DNA from: Caballeronia pedi
GTDB lineage: Bacteria > Pseudomonadota > Gammaproteobacteria > Burkholderiales > Burkholderiaceae
Length of the DNA: 64,000 nucleotides
Reading direction: 5' to 3'
Assembly (NCBI RefSeq): GCF_001544915.2
Contig: NZ_FCOE02000001.1
Coordinates: forward strand, 310,001 to 374,000
Shown piece by piece: positions 45,388-55,478 of the stretch. Made by a program: the position numbers and the translations under genes. How positions within the stretch are numbered: the first letter of the stretch is position 1; every line of letters begins with the position of its first letter. The notes under the pieces were generated by a model. It was not told the origin of the DNA. It made no database searches and was given only the letters and a program-made list of their open reading frames with translations.

Positions 45388-46554
45388 ATGAAGATTCACG
45401 AGTACCAGGGTAAGGAAATCCTGCGGAAATTCGGCGTCGCGGTCCCGCGCGGCAAACCCGTGTTCTCGGTGGATGATGCGGTCAAGGCCGCGGAAGAGCT
45501 GGGCGGCCCGGTCTGGGTCGTCAAGGCGCAGATCCACGCTGGCGGCCGCGGCAAGGGCGGCGGCGTGAAGGTCGCGAAGTCGATCGAACAGGTCCGCGAA
45601 TACGCGAACCAGATCCTCGGCATGCAGCTCGTCACGCACCAGACCGGCCCCGAAGGCCAGAAGGTGAATCGCCTGCTGATCGAAGAAGGCGCGGACATCA
45701 AGAAGGAACTGTACGTCGGCCTCGTGCTCGATCGCGTTTCGCAGAAGATCGTCGTGATGGCGTCGAGCGAAGGCGGCATGGACATCGAGGAAGTCGCGGA
45801 AAAGACGCCCGAGTTGCTGCACAAGCTGCCCGTCGATCCCGCCACGGGCCTGAAGGATGCCGAAGCGGACGACCTGGCCCGCAAGATCGGCATCCCCGAC
45901 GCATCGGTGCCGCAAGCGCGCGCGATCCTGCAAGGCCTGTACAAGGCTTTCTTCGACACCGACGCATCGCTCGCCGAAATCAACCCGCTGATCCTGACCG
46001 GCGACGGCAAGGTGATCGCGCTCGACGCCAAGTTCAACTTCGATGCGAACGCGCTGTTCCGTCATCCGGAAATCGTCGCGTACCGCGATCTGGACGAAGA
46101 AGATCCGGCTGAAGTCGAAGCATCGAAGTTCGACCTCGCCTACATCTCGCTCGATGGCAACATCGGCTGTCTGGTGAACGGCGCGGGCCTCGCGATGGCG
46201 ACGATGGACACCATCAAGCTGTTCGGCGGCGAACCGGCCAACTTCCTCGACGTCGGCGGCGGCGCGACCACCGAAAAGGTGACCGAAGCCTTCAAGCTGA
46301 TGCTGAAGAACCCGAACCTGAAGGCGATCCTCGTCAACATCTTCGGCGGCATCATGCGCTGCGACGTGATCGCGGAAGGCGTGATCGTGGCGTCGAAGGC
46401 GGTGGATCTGAAGGTGCCGCTCGTCGTGCGCATGAAGGGCACGAACGAAGACCTCGGCAAGAAGATGCTGGCGGATTCGGGCTTGCCGATCATCTCGGCC
46501 GACAGCATGGAAGAAGCCGCGCAGAAGGTCGTCGCGGCTGCCGAAGGCAAGTAA
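45388..46554 (+). CDS. sucC: Succinyl-CoA synthetase, beta subunit
   Basis: SucC binds nucleotide and succinate in the TCA-cycle step from succinyl-CoA to succinate with ATP formation. The 388-residue protein begins [17 protein letters not shown] and has [39 protein letters not shown], the [18 protein letters not shown] segment and GGGATTEKV. Length is normal. An AAGGAA ribosome binding site precedes it. The next gene, sucD, starts 96 bp downstream, and the two subunits form the complex. Confidence 0.98.
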   Translation: MKIHEYQGKEILRKFGVAVPRGKPVFSVDDAVKAAEELGGPVWVVKAQIHAGGRGKGGGVKVAKSIEQVREYANQILGMQLVTHQTGPEGQKVNRLLIEEGADIKKELYVGLVLDRVSQKIVVMASSEGGMDIEEVAEKTPELLHKLPVDPATGLKDAEADDLARKIGIPDASVPQARAILQGLYKAFFDTDASLAEINPLILTGDGKVIALDAKFNFDANALFRHPEIVAYRDLDEEDPAEVEASKFDLAYISLDGNIGCLVNGAGLAMATMDTIKLFGGEPANFLDVGGGATTEKVTEAFKLMLKNPNLKAILVNIFGGIMRCDVIAEGVIVASKAVDLKVPLVVRMKGTNEDLGKKMLADSGLPIISADSMEEAAQKVVAAAEGK

Positions 46555-46650
46555 GCGCGTCTGCTTACCGAGCCTAAGAGAGCGTTCCACCAGATACGAA
46601 TGGCGGCGCGTGCGTGAGCATCGCGACGCCAAACGAACAGAGGTCACTAC

Positions 46651-47532
46651 ATGTCGATTCTGATCAACAAAGACACGAAGGTCATCACGCAGGGCATCAC
46701 CGGCAAGACTGGCCAGTTCCACACGCGCGCCTGCCGCGAATACGCGAACGGCCGTGAAGCCTACGTCGCGGGCGTGAATCCGAAGAAGGCCGGCGAAGAC
46801 TTCGAAGGCATTCCGATCTACGCGTCCGTGAAGGAAGCGAAGGCCGAAACCGGCGCGACCGTTTCGGTCATCTACGTGCCGCCCGCGGGCGCAGCCGCTG
46901 CGATCTGGGAAGCCGTCGAGGCCGATCTCGATCTCGCGATCTGCATCACGGAAGGCATTCCGGTTCGCGACATGCTGGAAATCAAGGACCGCATGCGCCG
47001 CGAAAACCGCAAGACGCTGCTGCTCGGACCGAACTGCCCCGGCACGATCACGCCGGACGAGCTGAAGATCGGCATCATGCCGGGTCACATCCACAAGAAG
47101 GGCCGCATCGGCGTGGTGTCACGCTCGGGCACGCTGACGTACGAAGCGGTCGGCCAGCTGACGGCGCTCGGCCTCGGCCAGTCGTCGGCGGTCGGTATCG
47201 GCGGCGATCCGATCAACGGTCTGAAGCACATCGACGTGATGAAGATGTTCAACGACGATCCGGACACGGACGCCGTCATCATGATCGGCGAGATCGGCGG
47301 CCCGGACGAAGCGAATGCGGCTTACTGGATCAAGGACAACATGAAGAAGCCGGTCGTCGGCTTCATCGCGGGCGTGACGGCGCCTCCGGGCAAGCGCATG
47401 GGCCACGCAGGCGCGCTGATCTCGGGCGGCGCGGACACGGCGGACGCCAAGCTCGAAATCATGGACGCGTGCGGCATCAAGGTCACGAAGAACCCGTCGG
47501 AGATGGCTCGTCTGTTGAAGTCGGTGCTGTAA
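46651..47532 (+). CDS. sucD: Succinyl-CoA synthetase, alpha subunit
   Basis: The 293-residue CoA-binding subunit carries the phosphorylated histidine in MGHAGALISGG. It shows KVITQGITGKTGQFH, GVNPKKAGEDFEGIPIY, LGPNCPGTITPDE and GVVSRSGTLTYEA in family order. The gene makes an obligate pair with sucC and is followed by a terminator, so sucCD form one unit. Length is standard. Confidence 0.98.
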   Translation: MSILINKDTKVITQGITGKTGQFHTRACREYANGREAYVAGVNPKKAGEDFEGIPIYASVKEAKAETGATVSVIYVPPAGAAAAIWEAVEADLDLAICITEGIPVRDMLEIKDRMRRENRKTLLLGPNCPGTITPDELKIGIMPGHIHKKGRIGVVSRSGTLTYEAVGQLTALGLGQSSAVGIGGDPINGLKHIDVMKMFNDDPDTDAVIMIGEIGGPDEANAAYWIKDNMKKPVVGFIAGVTAPPGKRMGHAGALISGGADTADAKLEIMDACGIKVTKNPSEMARLLKSVL

Positions 47533-47606
47533 CGAAGCGGGCAGAATGCGGCGGGGTTTGGTACTCTTACTGATTCCTTTCGCAAAACTCTGAAAACCGC
47601 CCGATG

Positions 47607-47639
47607 AAAAGCGAGGGAGCGTTGCTTCCTCGCTTTTTT
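47607..47639 (+). terminator. Intrinsic terminator of sucCD
   Basis: AAAAGCGAGGGAGC (47607-47620) and GCTTCCTCGCTTTT (47624-47637) form a 14-bp stem with one G-T wobble and loop GTT, followed by TT and an AT-rich stretch. Confidence 0.88.
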
Positions 47640-47668
47640 ATTTTGGCGACAGATTCTCAATCTGCTCC

Positions 47669-48379
47669 ATGCTCGAATTCTTTTCTACGCTCCACTGGGG
47701 CGCGGTCGTCCAGATCATCGTGATCGACATCCTGCTCGGCGGCGACAACGCCGTCGTGATCGCGCTCGCCTGCCGCAATCTGCCCGACCGTCAGCGCACG
47801 CGCGGCATCGTGCTCGGCACGCTCGGTGCGATCCTGCTGCGCGTGGTGCTGATTGCGTTCGCGGTGATGCTGCTCGACATTCCGTTTCTCAAGTTCGTTG
47901 GCGGCGTGCTGCTGCTGTGGATCGGCGTGAAGCTGATGCAGCCGGATCACGACGAGCATCAGATCAACGCGTCGGACCGGCTGTGGGCGGCAGTGAAGAC
48001 GATCATCATCGCGGACGCGGTGATGAGTCTCGACAACGTGATCGCGATCGCCGGCGCGGCGGAGGCCGCCGATCCGCAGCATCGGCTCGCGCTGGTGATC
48101 TTCGGGCTCATCGTCAGCATTCCGCTGATCGTGTGGGGCAGCACGCTGGTGCTGAAACTGCTCGATCGCTTCCCGGGGGTCGTGCTGCTGGGCGCGGGCC
48201 TGCTCGGGTGGATCGCGGGCGGCCTCATCATCGACGATCCGTTCATCGACCGCTGGCCCGCGCTCAATACCGAGCTCGTGGGCTATGCGGCGCGCGTCGG
48301 CGGCGCGTTGTTCGTCATCGGCGTGGGATGGCTGCTCAAGCGCCGCGCGCTCGCCGAGGTCAATCGCGCGGCGGGTTGA
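47669..48379 (+). CDS. TerC family membrane protein (YjbE-type)
   Basis: This 236-residue polytopic protein has DILLGGDNAVVIALACRNLP and DAVMSLDNVIAIAG; each contains a conserved acidic DN pair inside the membrane, as in TerC proteins. TerC/YjbE relatives are linked to manganese export and to metal loading of exoenzymes, though the name comes from tellurite resistance. No mntP-type riboswitch was seen in the short space to the sucD terminator. The first ATG is close to the terminator, so its promoter would lie in or just past it. Confidence 0.87.
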   Translation: MLEFFSTLHWGAVVQIIVIDILLGGDNAVVIALACRNLPDRQRTRGIVLGTLGAILLRVVLIAFAVMLLDIPFLKFVGGVLLLWIGVKLMQPDHDEHQINASDRLWAAVKTIIIADAVMSLDNVIAIAGAAEAADPQHRLALVIFGLIVSIPLIVWGSTLVLKLLDRFPGVVLLGAGLLGWIAGGLIIDDPFIDRWPALNTELVGYAARVGGALFVIGVGWLLKRRALAEVNRAAG

Positions 48380-48503
48380 TGCTTAGCGTCGGCGCAAATG
48401 CTTAGGCCGTTTGGCCGACTGTTGCACTTTACGCGCTCTCAATACGATCGAAGCGTCTGTCCGCATTGCGCGGCGGGCGCTTTTCGTACTTCTGGGAGCA
48501 GCA

Positions 48504-49097
48504 ATGACGACGATGGTTCGTAGTTTCGGCGCGCCGCGTGGACGGCGCGTGTTGAGCTGGATAGGTCACGCCAAAGAGGCGGCGGCGCGCGGATTCACCT
48601 TGATCGAACTGATGATCGTGCTCGCGATCGTCGGCGTGATCGCGGCCTACGCGATACCCGCGTATCAGGATTATCTGGCGCGAAGCCGCGTGGGCGAGGG
48701 CATGGCGCTCGCGGCGCCGGCGCGGCTGGCGGTGGCGGAGAACGCGGCGAACGGCGTCGATTTCGCGGGCGGCTTCGTGGCGCCGCCGGGCACGCGCAAC
48801 ATCGAGTCCATTCACGTCGACAGCGACAATGGCCAGATCACGATCGCCTACACGACGCGCGTCGCGCCCGCGGGCTCGAACACGCTCACGCTCGTGCCAT
48901 CGACGCCCGATAACGCCGAGACGCCAACTGCGCGCGTCGCGCTCAGCCGTGGCGCGGTGCAGGCGGGTTCGTTGACCTGGGAGTGTTTCGCGGGCGCGAA
49001 GACGCAATCGTCGCTGCCCGCGCCGGGTGCGGGTCCGATGCCAGCGCAGGCGCCGACCTTGCCGGCGAACCTCGCACCGCCTGAGTGCCGCACGTAA
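48504..49097 (+). CDS. Type IV pilin-like prepilin
   Basis: The 197-residue protein has a 30-residue basic leader that ends in Gly30, then the type III signal [24 protein letters not shown] with Glu5 of the mature protein. This is the prepilin-peptidase site and the coiled-coil spine of type IV pilins. A Cys pair near the C-terminus (WECF and PPECRT) would form the D-loop disulfide, and a Pro/Ala-rich segment lies between them. ATG 48504 is supported by GGGAG upstream. A PglL-type glycosyltransferase gene follows after 166 bp, which suggests that this pilin is O-glycosylated. Confidence 0.86.
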   Translation: MTTMVRSFGAPRGRRVLSWIGHAKEAAARGFTLIELMIVLAIVGVIAAYAIPAYQDYLARSRVGEGMALAAPARLAVAENAANGVDFAGGFVAPPGTRNIESIHVDSDNGQITIAYTTRVAPAGSNTLTLVPSTPDNAETPTARVALSRGAVQAGSLTWECFAGAKTQSSLPAPGAGPMPAQAPTLPANLAPPECRT

Positions 49098-49263
49098 GCG
49101 GTGCGAAAGAAGGGGCGCGGCGGCAGCAATTACGTCGCCGTCGCGCGTCCGCGACGTCGTTTTTGCGCGAAAGGCAGCGATTTCGTAGCAATTCCGGCCG
49201 TTCGCCGGACAGCGGGGGCAAAGTTTTGTATAGTGCGCCGGTCGCCGACGTTCCCTGTCCCTC

Positions 49264-51072
49264 ATGCCTTCCCAATACGCGCGCTTTCTCTGCTTTGCCG
49301 TCCTGTGTCTTGCGTTGACGTTCCCTTTTGCGGTCGTCAACCACACGTATCCGATTCCGACTTTCTACGCCGAATACAGCGCGCTCGCGCTCTACCTGGC
49401 GCTCGGCGCAACGGTCGCGCTGCTCGTGCGCGTTTCCGAGCCGAAGGTGCCATTCGCGTCGCCGGTCGCCGCGCTGATGCCGCTCGCGTTCGGCGTGCTG
49501 CTCGTCGCGCAGACGGTGCTGCTGCCGGTCGCGCAGCCGTCGATGAACTGGCTCGGCGGCGCGTATCTGCTCGCATCGTTCGTCGCCGTGCATACGGGCT
49601 TCGGCTTCGTGCGCGCGGGGCTTGGGGAGAAGACGCTGCGCATCGGCGCGGCGGCGCTGATGGTCGGCGGTCTGTTCGCTGTCTTCTGCCAGATCGTGCA
49701 GTTGCTGCATCTCGAAGTGAAGTTCACGCCCTTCGTGGTGGCTTACAACGTGATGGTCGAGCGGCGTCCGTTCGGCAACATGGCGCAGGCGAATCACCTG
49801 GCGACCGTCATCGCGTTCGCGCTCGCCGGAGCGCTCTATTTCGTGCAGACGCGGCGCTTGCCGATCGTGCTGTGGCTGGTTCTGTCGGCGGTGTATTCGC
49901 TCGGGCTCGCGCTCACGGTATCGCGCGGGCCGTGGCTGCAGACGGCGGTGATCGTCATCGCCGGTTTCTGGATGGCCTTCGTGCTGGGCCGGCCGGTTGC
50001 GTCGGAAGGATTCGACGGTCCGGGCAGGCGCGACGTGCGCGCGTGGATCGTCCCGGTTCTGCTTGCGATCGTGTTTTTCGCGGTGAATGCGGCGGTGCGC
50101 TGGGCGAACGTGCGCTACGACTTCGGGCTGGCCCAGTCGGCGGCGGAGCGCATGCAGGAAGCGAGTCAGATCGCGCCGCGTCTCGCGCTCTGGAAGTACG
50201 GCTGGACGATGTTCAAGACGCATCCGCTGCTGGGCGTCGGCTGGGGTGAGTTTCCGCGCTATCAGTTCGATCTCGTGCGCGATCTGGGCGGCGTCGAGAT
50301 TGCGAACAATGCGCACGACATCTTCATCGATCTGCTGGCGAAAACGGGCGCGCTCGGCGTGGCGATTCTGGTCGCGGGCGTCGTGTTCTGGCTGATTCGC
50401 GTGTTGCGCGCGCCGCAGACGCCGGCGCGCATTTTCGGGCTCTCGCTGCTCGGCGTGCTGATGATGCACGCGCTCGTCGAGTATCCGCAGCAGTACATGT
50501 TCTTCCTGATGCCGGCGATGTTCGTCATCGGCTTGCTGGAGACGCGTCCGCTGCGGCTCGTCGCGCGGCCGCTGTCGTACGGCGTGTATGTCGTGCTCGT
50601 GCTCGGCGGGCTCGCGGCGCTGTACCCGACGATGCGCGATTACAACCGCGCCGAAGTGCTGTACTACGGCGCGCGGCCGGCGGAGCAGTATCGCGACAAT
50701 CCGTCGTTCCTGTTCACGGCGTGGGGCGAATACGGCGCGGCGACGCTGTTGCCGATCAACGCGCAGAACGTCGAAGAGAAGCTGGCCGCGCACCGGAAAG
50801 CGATCGCGCTGTTACCCGGCGAGACCGTGTTGCGGCGATATGCGGTGCTGCAGGCGCTCGCCGGACAGCGCGCCGAGGCGCTCGACACGATGGCGCGTCT
50901 CAAGATCTTCGCGACGCAACTGCACGACTGGCCGAAGCAGCTTCTGGCCGTCTACGATCTCGCCGATGAAGCGGGCAAGCCGCTGGCGTCGTTCAAGGCG
51001 GATCTGGTGAAGCTTTATGGCGTGCCGCTGCCGGATCAGGCGCCAGCGGCGGAGGATGATGAAGAGGAGTGA
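49264..51072 (+). CDS. pglL: PglL-family O-oligosaccharyltransferase / O-antigen ligase-like protein
   Basis: This 602-residue inner-membrane protein has about 12 hydrophobic segments. The Wzy_C/PglL core carries RRPFGNMAQANHLATVIAFA, SRGPWLQTAV and HDIFIDLLAKTGALG, with the large periplasmic loop between. The C-terminal soluble region (from about residue 460) is rich in Ala, Glu and Leu, like the PglL_A/DUF3366 tail. Proteins of this class move glycans from undecaprenyl diphosphate onto pilin Ser/Thr residues; WaaL-type ligases share the fold. The location next to a pilin gene favours the PglL role. Confidence 0.85.
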   Translation: MPSQYARFLCFAVLCLALTFPFAVVNHTYPIPTFYAEYSALALYLALGATVALLVRVSEPKVPFASPVAALMPLAFGVLLVAQTVLLPVAQPSMNWLGGAYLLASFVAVHTGFGFVRAGLGEKTLRIGAAALMVGGLFAVFCQIVQLLHLEVKFTPFVVAYNVMVERRPFGNMAQANHLATVIAFALAGALYFVQTRRLPIVLWLVLSAVYSLGLALTVSRGPWLQTAVIVIAGFWMAFVLGRPVASEGFDGPGRRDVRAWIVPVLLAIVFFAVNAAVRWANVRYDFGLAQSAAERMQEASQIAPRLALWKYGWTMFKTHPLLGVGWGEFPRYQFDLVRDLGGVEIANNAHDIFIDLLAKTGALGVAILVAGVVFWLIRVLRAPQTPARIFGLSLLGVLMMHALVEYPQQYMFFLMPAMFVIGLLETRPLRLVARPLSYGVYVVLVLGGLAALYPTMRDYNRAEVLYYGARPAEQYRDNPSFLFTAWGEYGAATLLPINAQNVEEKLAAHRKAIALLPGETVLRRYAVLQALAGQRAEALDTMARLKIFATQLHDWPKQLLAVYDLADEAGKPLASFKADLVKLYGVPLPDQAPAAEDDEEE

Positions 51073-51074
51073 GG

Positions 51075-51572
51075 TCAGGGTGCGGGCGATGTGTGATCGT
51101 CCGCCACCCAATCCCCCGACTTCCCCCCATGCTTCTCCATCACCTTCACATTGGTGATGGTCATCCCCCGATCCACCGCCTTGCACATGTCATAGATGGT
51201 GAGCAACCCGACCTGCACGGCGGTCAACGCTTCCATCTCGACACCCGTGCGCCCGACCGTCTCCACGCGCACTTCGCAATGCACGCCGGGCAGCGCTTCA
51301 TCGACGGAAAAATCCACCGCGACGCGCGTGAGCGCCAGCGGGTGGCACAACGGAATCAGATCGGCCGTACGCTTCGCGCCCTGAATCGCGGCGATGCGCG
51401 CGACGCCGAGCACGTCGCCTTTTTTCGCGCGGCCTTCGCGGATCAGCGCGAGCGTGCCTTCGAGCATCGCGATCGAGCCGCGCGCCACGGCGACCCGCCG
51501 CGTTTCGTTTTTCGCGCCGACATCGACCATGTGCGCCTCGCCGGCGGCATCGAAATGGGTGAGTCCGGACAT
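51075..51572 (-). CDS. moaC: Cyclic pyranopterin monophosphate synthase
   Basis: MoaC, with MoaA, makes cyclic pyranopterin monophosphate, the first intermediate of molybdenum cofactor synthesis. The 165-residue protein has [66 protein letters not shown] and a final [12 protein letters not shown]. The ATG at 51572 has AAGGAG close upstream; the open frame further up is not used. It is convergent with pglL (two bases between stops) and divergent from the BepA-like gene. Confidence 0.97.
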   Translation of the reverse strand: MSGLTHFDAAGEAHMVDVGAKNETRRVAVARGSIAMLEGTLALIREGRAKKGDVLGVARIAAIQGAKRTADLIPLCHPLALTRVAVDFSVDEALPGVHCEVRVETVGRTGVEMEALTAVQVGLLTIYDMCKAVDRGMTITNVKVMEKHGGKSGDWVADDHTSPAP

Positions 51573-51749
51573 AGCGTCTCCTTCGAATGGGCGCCTATCA
51601 TACCAGCGTGAATTCGCGCGATTTTTCGCATAACGTCGCGGGCCGGGGCAACGCACGGCCGGCACGAGACGTCCCACGCTCAACACTTGATACGATAAGC
51701 TCGTTCAAGTTTTCGAGCCGAACATCGTTCGCCGCGCCGGTTCCGCGCC

Positions 51750-53765
51750 ATGCATTCGACACGTCCGAGCCGCGTGCTCGTCTTCCTGCTGAGCGTCACC
51801 CTCGCCATGCCGCCCGCGGCGCTGGCGCAATCGAGCTCGCCCTCCGCAGGCGCGACCGGCACGCTCGCGGCCTCGCAACTGCGCTCGTCGCAGGAAAGCG
51901 CGGGCGGCGAACTGCCCGCTAACGTCGCGGAAGGCGTGTTCGGCGTCTACGGCGGCGCCGAAAGCCGCTTTGCAAACCGCCCCGGCACGATGTCCGGCCT
52001 GCGCGCGCCGCTCGCGTCGATGCAGCTTCCGGATCTCGGCGACGGCTCCGGCGGCTCGCTCACGCCGCAGGCCGAACGCAAGATCGGCGAGCGGATGATG
52101 CGCGAAGTGCGCGCCGATCCCGACTATCTCGACGACTGGCTGCTGCGCGACTACCTCGACTCGATTTCATCGAAGCTCTCCGCCGCAGCCGCCGTACAGT
52201 ATCTCGGCGGCTATCGGCCGGATTTCGACCTCTTCGCCGTGCGCGATCCGCAGATCAACGCGTTTTCGATGCCGGGCGGTTTCATCGGCGTGAATACCGG
52301 CTTGATCGCGGCGACGCAGACGGAATCGGAGCTGGCGTCGGTCATCGGTCACGAAATGGGTCACGTGCTCCAGCGGCACATCGCGCGGATGCTCGGCACG
52401 CAGGAAAAAAGCAGCTACGCCGCACTCGCCGGCATGCTCGCCGGTCTCCTCGCGGGCCTGCTCGCGCACAGCGGCGACCTCGGCATGGGCATCGCGATGG
52501 GCGGCCAGGCGTTTGCCGTCGACAATCAACTGCGTTTCTCGCGCGCGGCCGAGCACGAGGCCGACCGCGTCGGTTTCCAGATGCTCACGGCCGCCGGCTA
52601 CGATCCGTACGCGATGGTGGCCTTCTTCGAACGCCTCGACCGTTCGACGATGGCCGATAACGGCGTGCCGCCCTACGTTCGCACGCACCCGCTCACGACC
52701 GATCGCATCGCCGATATGGAAGGCCGCGCGCGGCGCGTGCCGTACCGGCAGCCGCGCCAGTCGGCGGAATATGCGTTCGTGCGCGCCCGCGCGCGCGTTC
52801 TGCAGGTGAATTACGCGAGCGATTATCGCGAGGTCGCGAGCCGGCTCCGATCGGAAATCGAGGATCAGACGGCGCTCAATCCGGCGTCGAACTGGTACGG
52901 CATCGCGCTCGCGCAATCGCTGATGGGCGACTTCGCCGCGGCCAACGATGCGCTCGCGAAAGCGCGCAAGCTGTTCGAGGGCGAGGAAGCGAGCGCGGCG
53001 GCGGCATCGGCGCAGATTCAGCAGGAAGATCGCGTGCGCGCGCCGAAGGAAACCGTCGCGAGCGCGCCGCCCGTGACGTCGCGCAAGAGCGGCGAGCCGT
53101 CGCTGCGCAACGCCGACGCTTCGATGACCGTCACGCCGCTCAACAACGCGCGCGCGCCGCTGAGCCTCGGCCAGGCGACGCCGCCCGAGGCGACACCGGC
53201 GCAGCCATCGCGCACCGCCAGCGACATCGCGCTGCCGCCGGTTCACGTCGAGGGCCGAACGGCGTCGACATCGGTGTCGGCGCCGAAGCCACAGCCCGTC
53301 GCGCCGGCGCTGCGCAGCACGCCGAGTCTCGATGTGCTCGCCGCCGACATCGCGCGCCGCGCGGGCCGCAACGACGACGCGATCCGCCTCGCGGAGATCG
53401 CGCAGAAGCGCTGGCCGGAATCGCACGCGGCCATCGACGTGCATTTGCAGGCGCTGCTGTCCGCACGCCGTTTCGCGCAAGCGCAGACGCTCGCGCGCCA
53501 CGAAACGCGCGCCGAGCCGACGCGCCCCGACTGGTGGTTCTATCTCGCGCAGGCGAGCGCGGGTCTCAACGATCCGCTGCAACAGCATCAGGCGATGGCC
53601 GAGAAATTCGCGCTGGACGGCGCGTGGCCGTCGGCGATCCGGCAACTGAAGGAAGCGCGCGACGTGAAGAGCGCGAGCTTCTACGAACTCTCGACGATCG
53701 CCGCGCGCCTGCGCGATTTCGAGACGCGCTACAAGGAAGAGCGCGAGCTGGAGAGGAACGGCTGA
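51750..53765 (+). CDS. M48 family metalloprotease, BepA-like
   Basis: This 671-residue periplasmic zinc protease has a signal peptide ending ALAQ (residue 27). It carries HEMGH (201-205) with Glu202, and the third zinc ligand Glu268 in the RAAEHEAD motif. BepA monitors outer-membrane assembly of LptD and the BAM complex, and also degrades misfolded proteins there. The length is about 180 residues above E. coli BepA. Most of the excess lies in a low-complexity Pro/Ala/Ser/Thr insert between two TPR parts (about residues 411-525). The C-terminal TPR region (ADIARRAGRNDDAIRLAEIA and onward) is intact. Confidence 0.9.
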   Translation: MHSTRPSRVLVFLLSVTLAMPPAALAQSSSPSAGATGTLAASQLRSSQESAGGELPANVAEGVFGVYGGAESRFANRPGTMSGLRAPLASMQLPDLGDGSGGSLTPQAERKIGERMMREVRADPDYLDDWLLRDYLDSISSKLSAAAAVQYLGGYRPDFDLFAVRDPQINAFSMPGGFIGVNTGLIAATQTESELASVIGHEMGHVLQRHIARMLGTQEKSSYAALAGMLAGLLAGLLAHSGDLGMGIAMGGQAFAVDNQLRFSRAAEHEADRVGFQMLTAAGYDPYAMVAFFERLDRSTMADNGVPPYVRTHPLTTDRIADMEGRARRVPYRQPRQSAEYAFVRARARVLQVNYASDYREVASRLRSEIEDQTALNPASNWYGIALAQSLMGDFAAANDALAKARKLFEGEEASAAAASAQIQQEDRVRAPKETVASAPPVTSRKSGEPSLRNADASMTVTPLNNARAPLSLGQATPPEATPAQPSRTASDIALPPVHVEGRTASTSVSAPKPQPVAPALRSTPSLDVLAADIARRAGRNDDAIRLAEIAQKRWPESHAAIDVHLQALLSARRFAQAQTLARHETRAEPTRPDWWFYLAQASAGLNDPLQQHQAMAEKFALDGAWPSAIRQLKEARDVKSASFYELSTIAARLRDFETRYKEERELERNG

Positions 53766-53766
53766 G

Positions 53767-54345
53767 TCAGCCGTGCGACGCGGCGCGCGCGGCAGGACTC
53801 GCGACGAAGCCGAAGCGCGTGGCGACATCGGCGCAGGGGATCGGCTGCACGGGCAGATCGACGCCAGCGCGCCAATGGAACACGCCGCTCGTGCCGGCAT
53901 CGTCGAGCGACGCGTGATCCGCGAACAGTTCGAGATCGTGGTCGTGTAAAGCGGCCACGCGCGCAGTCGATGCATCGGCGAACAGGATGCCGCCTTCGTC
54001 GTCGATCCACGCCTGCGCCGGCTCGAACGCCGCGCCCGCCTGATCGGTCAGGCGCAACGCGCCGTCGAGGCCATGCAGGCGAACGATCCACGGTGTGTAG
54101 ACCAGCTCCACATACACGCGCTGCGGACCGTTCTGAAAGAACCACTGGCCGTCGGCGTCGCTTTCGTAATTGCGGTTGATGAAGCCCAGCAGCGCTTCAT
54201 GGCGGATCGGCGTGCCCAGTTCGCCGGCGGCTTGCGCCGCGTCGTCGCGCATGCGCCACTGGCCGCGCCGGTCGAGCAGCAGCCAGCCCGTGCAATGCGG
54301 AACGTTGGGCCATTTGGCGAGCGCCTGCTTGACGATTTCATCCAT
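53767..54345 (-). CDS. Conserved hypothetical protein
   Basis: The 192-residue soluble protein starts MDEIVKQALAKWPNVPHCTGWLLLD and contains FINRNYESDADGQWFFQNGPQ with many aromatic residues. The C-terminal half is acidic and mixed. It has no signal peptide or membrane segment. I recognise it as a conserved Burkholderiales protein without a reliable name (probably a DUF family); no motif suggests a reaction. It lies six bases downstream of the YheT gene and is convergent with the BepA gene by one base, so it is probably co-transcribed with yheT. Confidence 0.65.
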   Translation of the reverse strand: MDEIVKQALAKWPNVPHCTGWLLLDRRGQWRMRDDAAQAAGELGTPIRHEALLGFINRNYESDADGQWFFQNGPQRVYVELVYTPWIVRLHGLDGALRLTDQAGAAFEPAQAWIDDEGGILFADASTARVAALHDHDLELFADHASLDDAGTSGVFHWRAGVDLPVQPIPCADVATRFGFVASPAARAASHG

Positions 54346-54351
54346 GATCGT

Positions 54352-55434
54352 TCACGAAACGAAGTTCTCCAGATAACCGAACACGCGCAGCGACAGCCAG
54401 TCGATCCGGCCCGGGAACGGTCCCGTCATGAAGCCGACGTGCCCGCCGTGGTTCGGCTGATCGAGCGTCACGCGCCCGGACACTTCGGCGTGCGAAGGCA
54501 GCGCAAACTCGGGCAGGAACGGATCGTTGCGCGCGTTCAGCAAGAGCGCCGGCACTTCGATGTGCTTCAGATGCGCGCGCACGGTCGCCGTCGACCAGTA
54601 GTGATTGGTGTCGCGAAAGCCGTGCAGGGGCGCGGTGACGACATTGTCGAATTCGTACAGCGTGCGCGCGGCGAGCACGGCGTTGCGGTCATACAGACCG
54701 GGATACTGGCCGAGCTTCGCGAACGCTTTCTTCTTGAGCGACTTCAGGAAGCTGCGCGTATAGACCAGCCCGAAGCCCTGCGAGATCGCGAGGCCGCCCG
54801 CGTGGACATCGAGCGGCGCGGAAATGGCCACGGCCGCGCTGACGATCGATGCATCGCTGCCGCGCTCGCACAGCCAGTGCAGTAGAACATTGCCGCCGAG
54901 CGACACACCCGCCGCGACGATCGGCCCGCGATGCGTTTTCGCGAGCCGCCGCAAAATCCAGTCGGCTTCGGCGCTGTCTGCGAGATGATAGAAACGCGGC
55001 AGCAGATTGAGCGGCCCGCTGCAACTGCGAAAATGCGGCACGACGCCGTGCCAGCCGCGCGCGCGGGCGGCGGCCATCATCGTGCGGGCGTAGTGGGAGT
55101 CGGAGTTGCCTTCGAGGCCGTGGAACAGCACGAAGAGCGGGGCGTTCGCAGCGGGCTGATCGTTGGGATCGCCGGGATCGTGCGCGAGAAAGTCGAGATC
55201 GATGAAATCGCCATCCGGCGTGTTCCAGCGCTCGCGCCGGTAATTCACGGCGGGCTTGCGGCCGAACAGCGCGGGAACGATGGTCTGCGCATGGCTCGTC
55301 GGCAGCCAGCGCGGCGCGTTGTAGAGCCATTCCGAACCCGGCACCGCGAGCTCGCGCACGGTTGCCTTCAGTGCCACGGCGGGCGCTTTGTCCACGAACG
55401 ACGAATCGTGTTTCATCAACGGATCGCGCTTCAT
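54352..55434 (-). CDS. YheT family alpha/beta hydrolase
   Basis: This 360-residue protein has the YheT pattern: WLPTSHAQTIVPALFGRKP, a DGDFIDLDFL strand, FVLFHGLEGNSDSHYAR with the oxyanion segment, then the nucleophile elbow GVSLGGN with Ser in the middle. It ends with NDPFLPEFALP (Asp) and PNHGGHVGFM (His). The triad Ser-Asp-His is therefore complete, and the enzyme should be an active esterase or hydrolase of unknown substrate. The ATG at 55434 is preceded by GGGGAGGGG, a strong ribosome binding site. Confidence 0.9.
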   Translation of the reverse strand: MKRDPLMKHDSSFVDKAPAVALKATVRELAVPGSEWLYNAPRWLPTSHAQTIVPALFGRKPAVNYRRERWNTPDGDFIDLDFLAHDPGDPNDQPAANAPLFVLFHGLEGNSDSHYARTMMAAARARGWHGVVPHFRSCSGPLNLLPRFYHLADSAEADWILRRLAKTHRGPIVAAGVSLGGNVLLHWLCERGSDASIVSAAVAISAPLDVHAGGLAISQGFGLVYTRSFLKSLKKKAFAKLGQYPGLYDRNAVLAARTLYEFDNVVTAPLHGFRDTNHYWSTATVRAHLKHIEVPALLLNARNDPFLPEFALPSHAEVSGRVTLDQPNHGGHVGFMTGPFPGRIDWLSLRVFGYLENFVS

Positions 55435-55478
55435 GGCCCCTCCCCGACAGACGTCTTTTTCAGCGCTTCTTCAAATCT

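Noticed and set aside
48943..50793. 616-codon minus-strand frame over pglL
   Set aside because: Arg/His/Glu-rich shadow; PglL motifs are on the plus strand.
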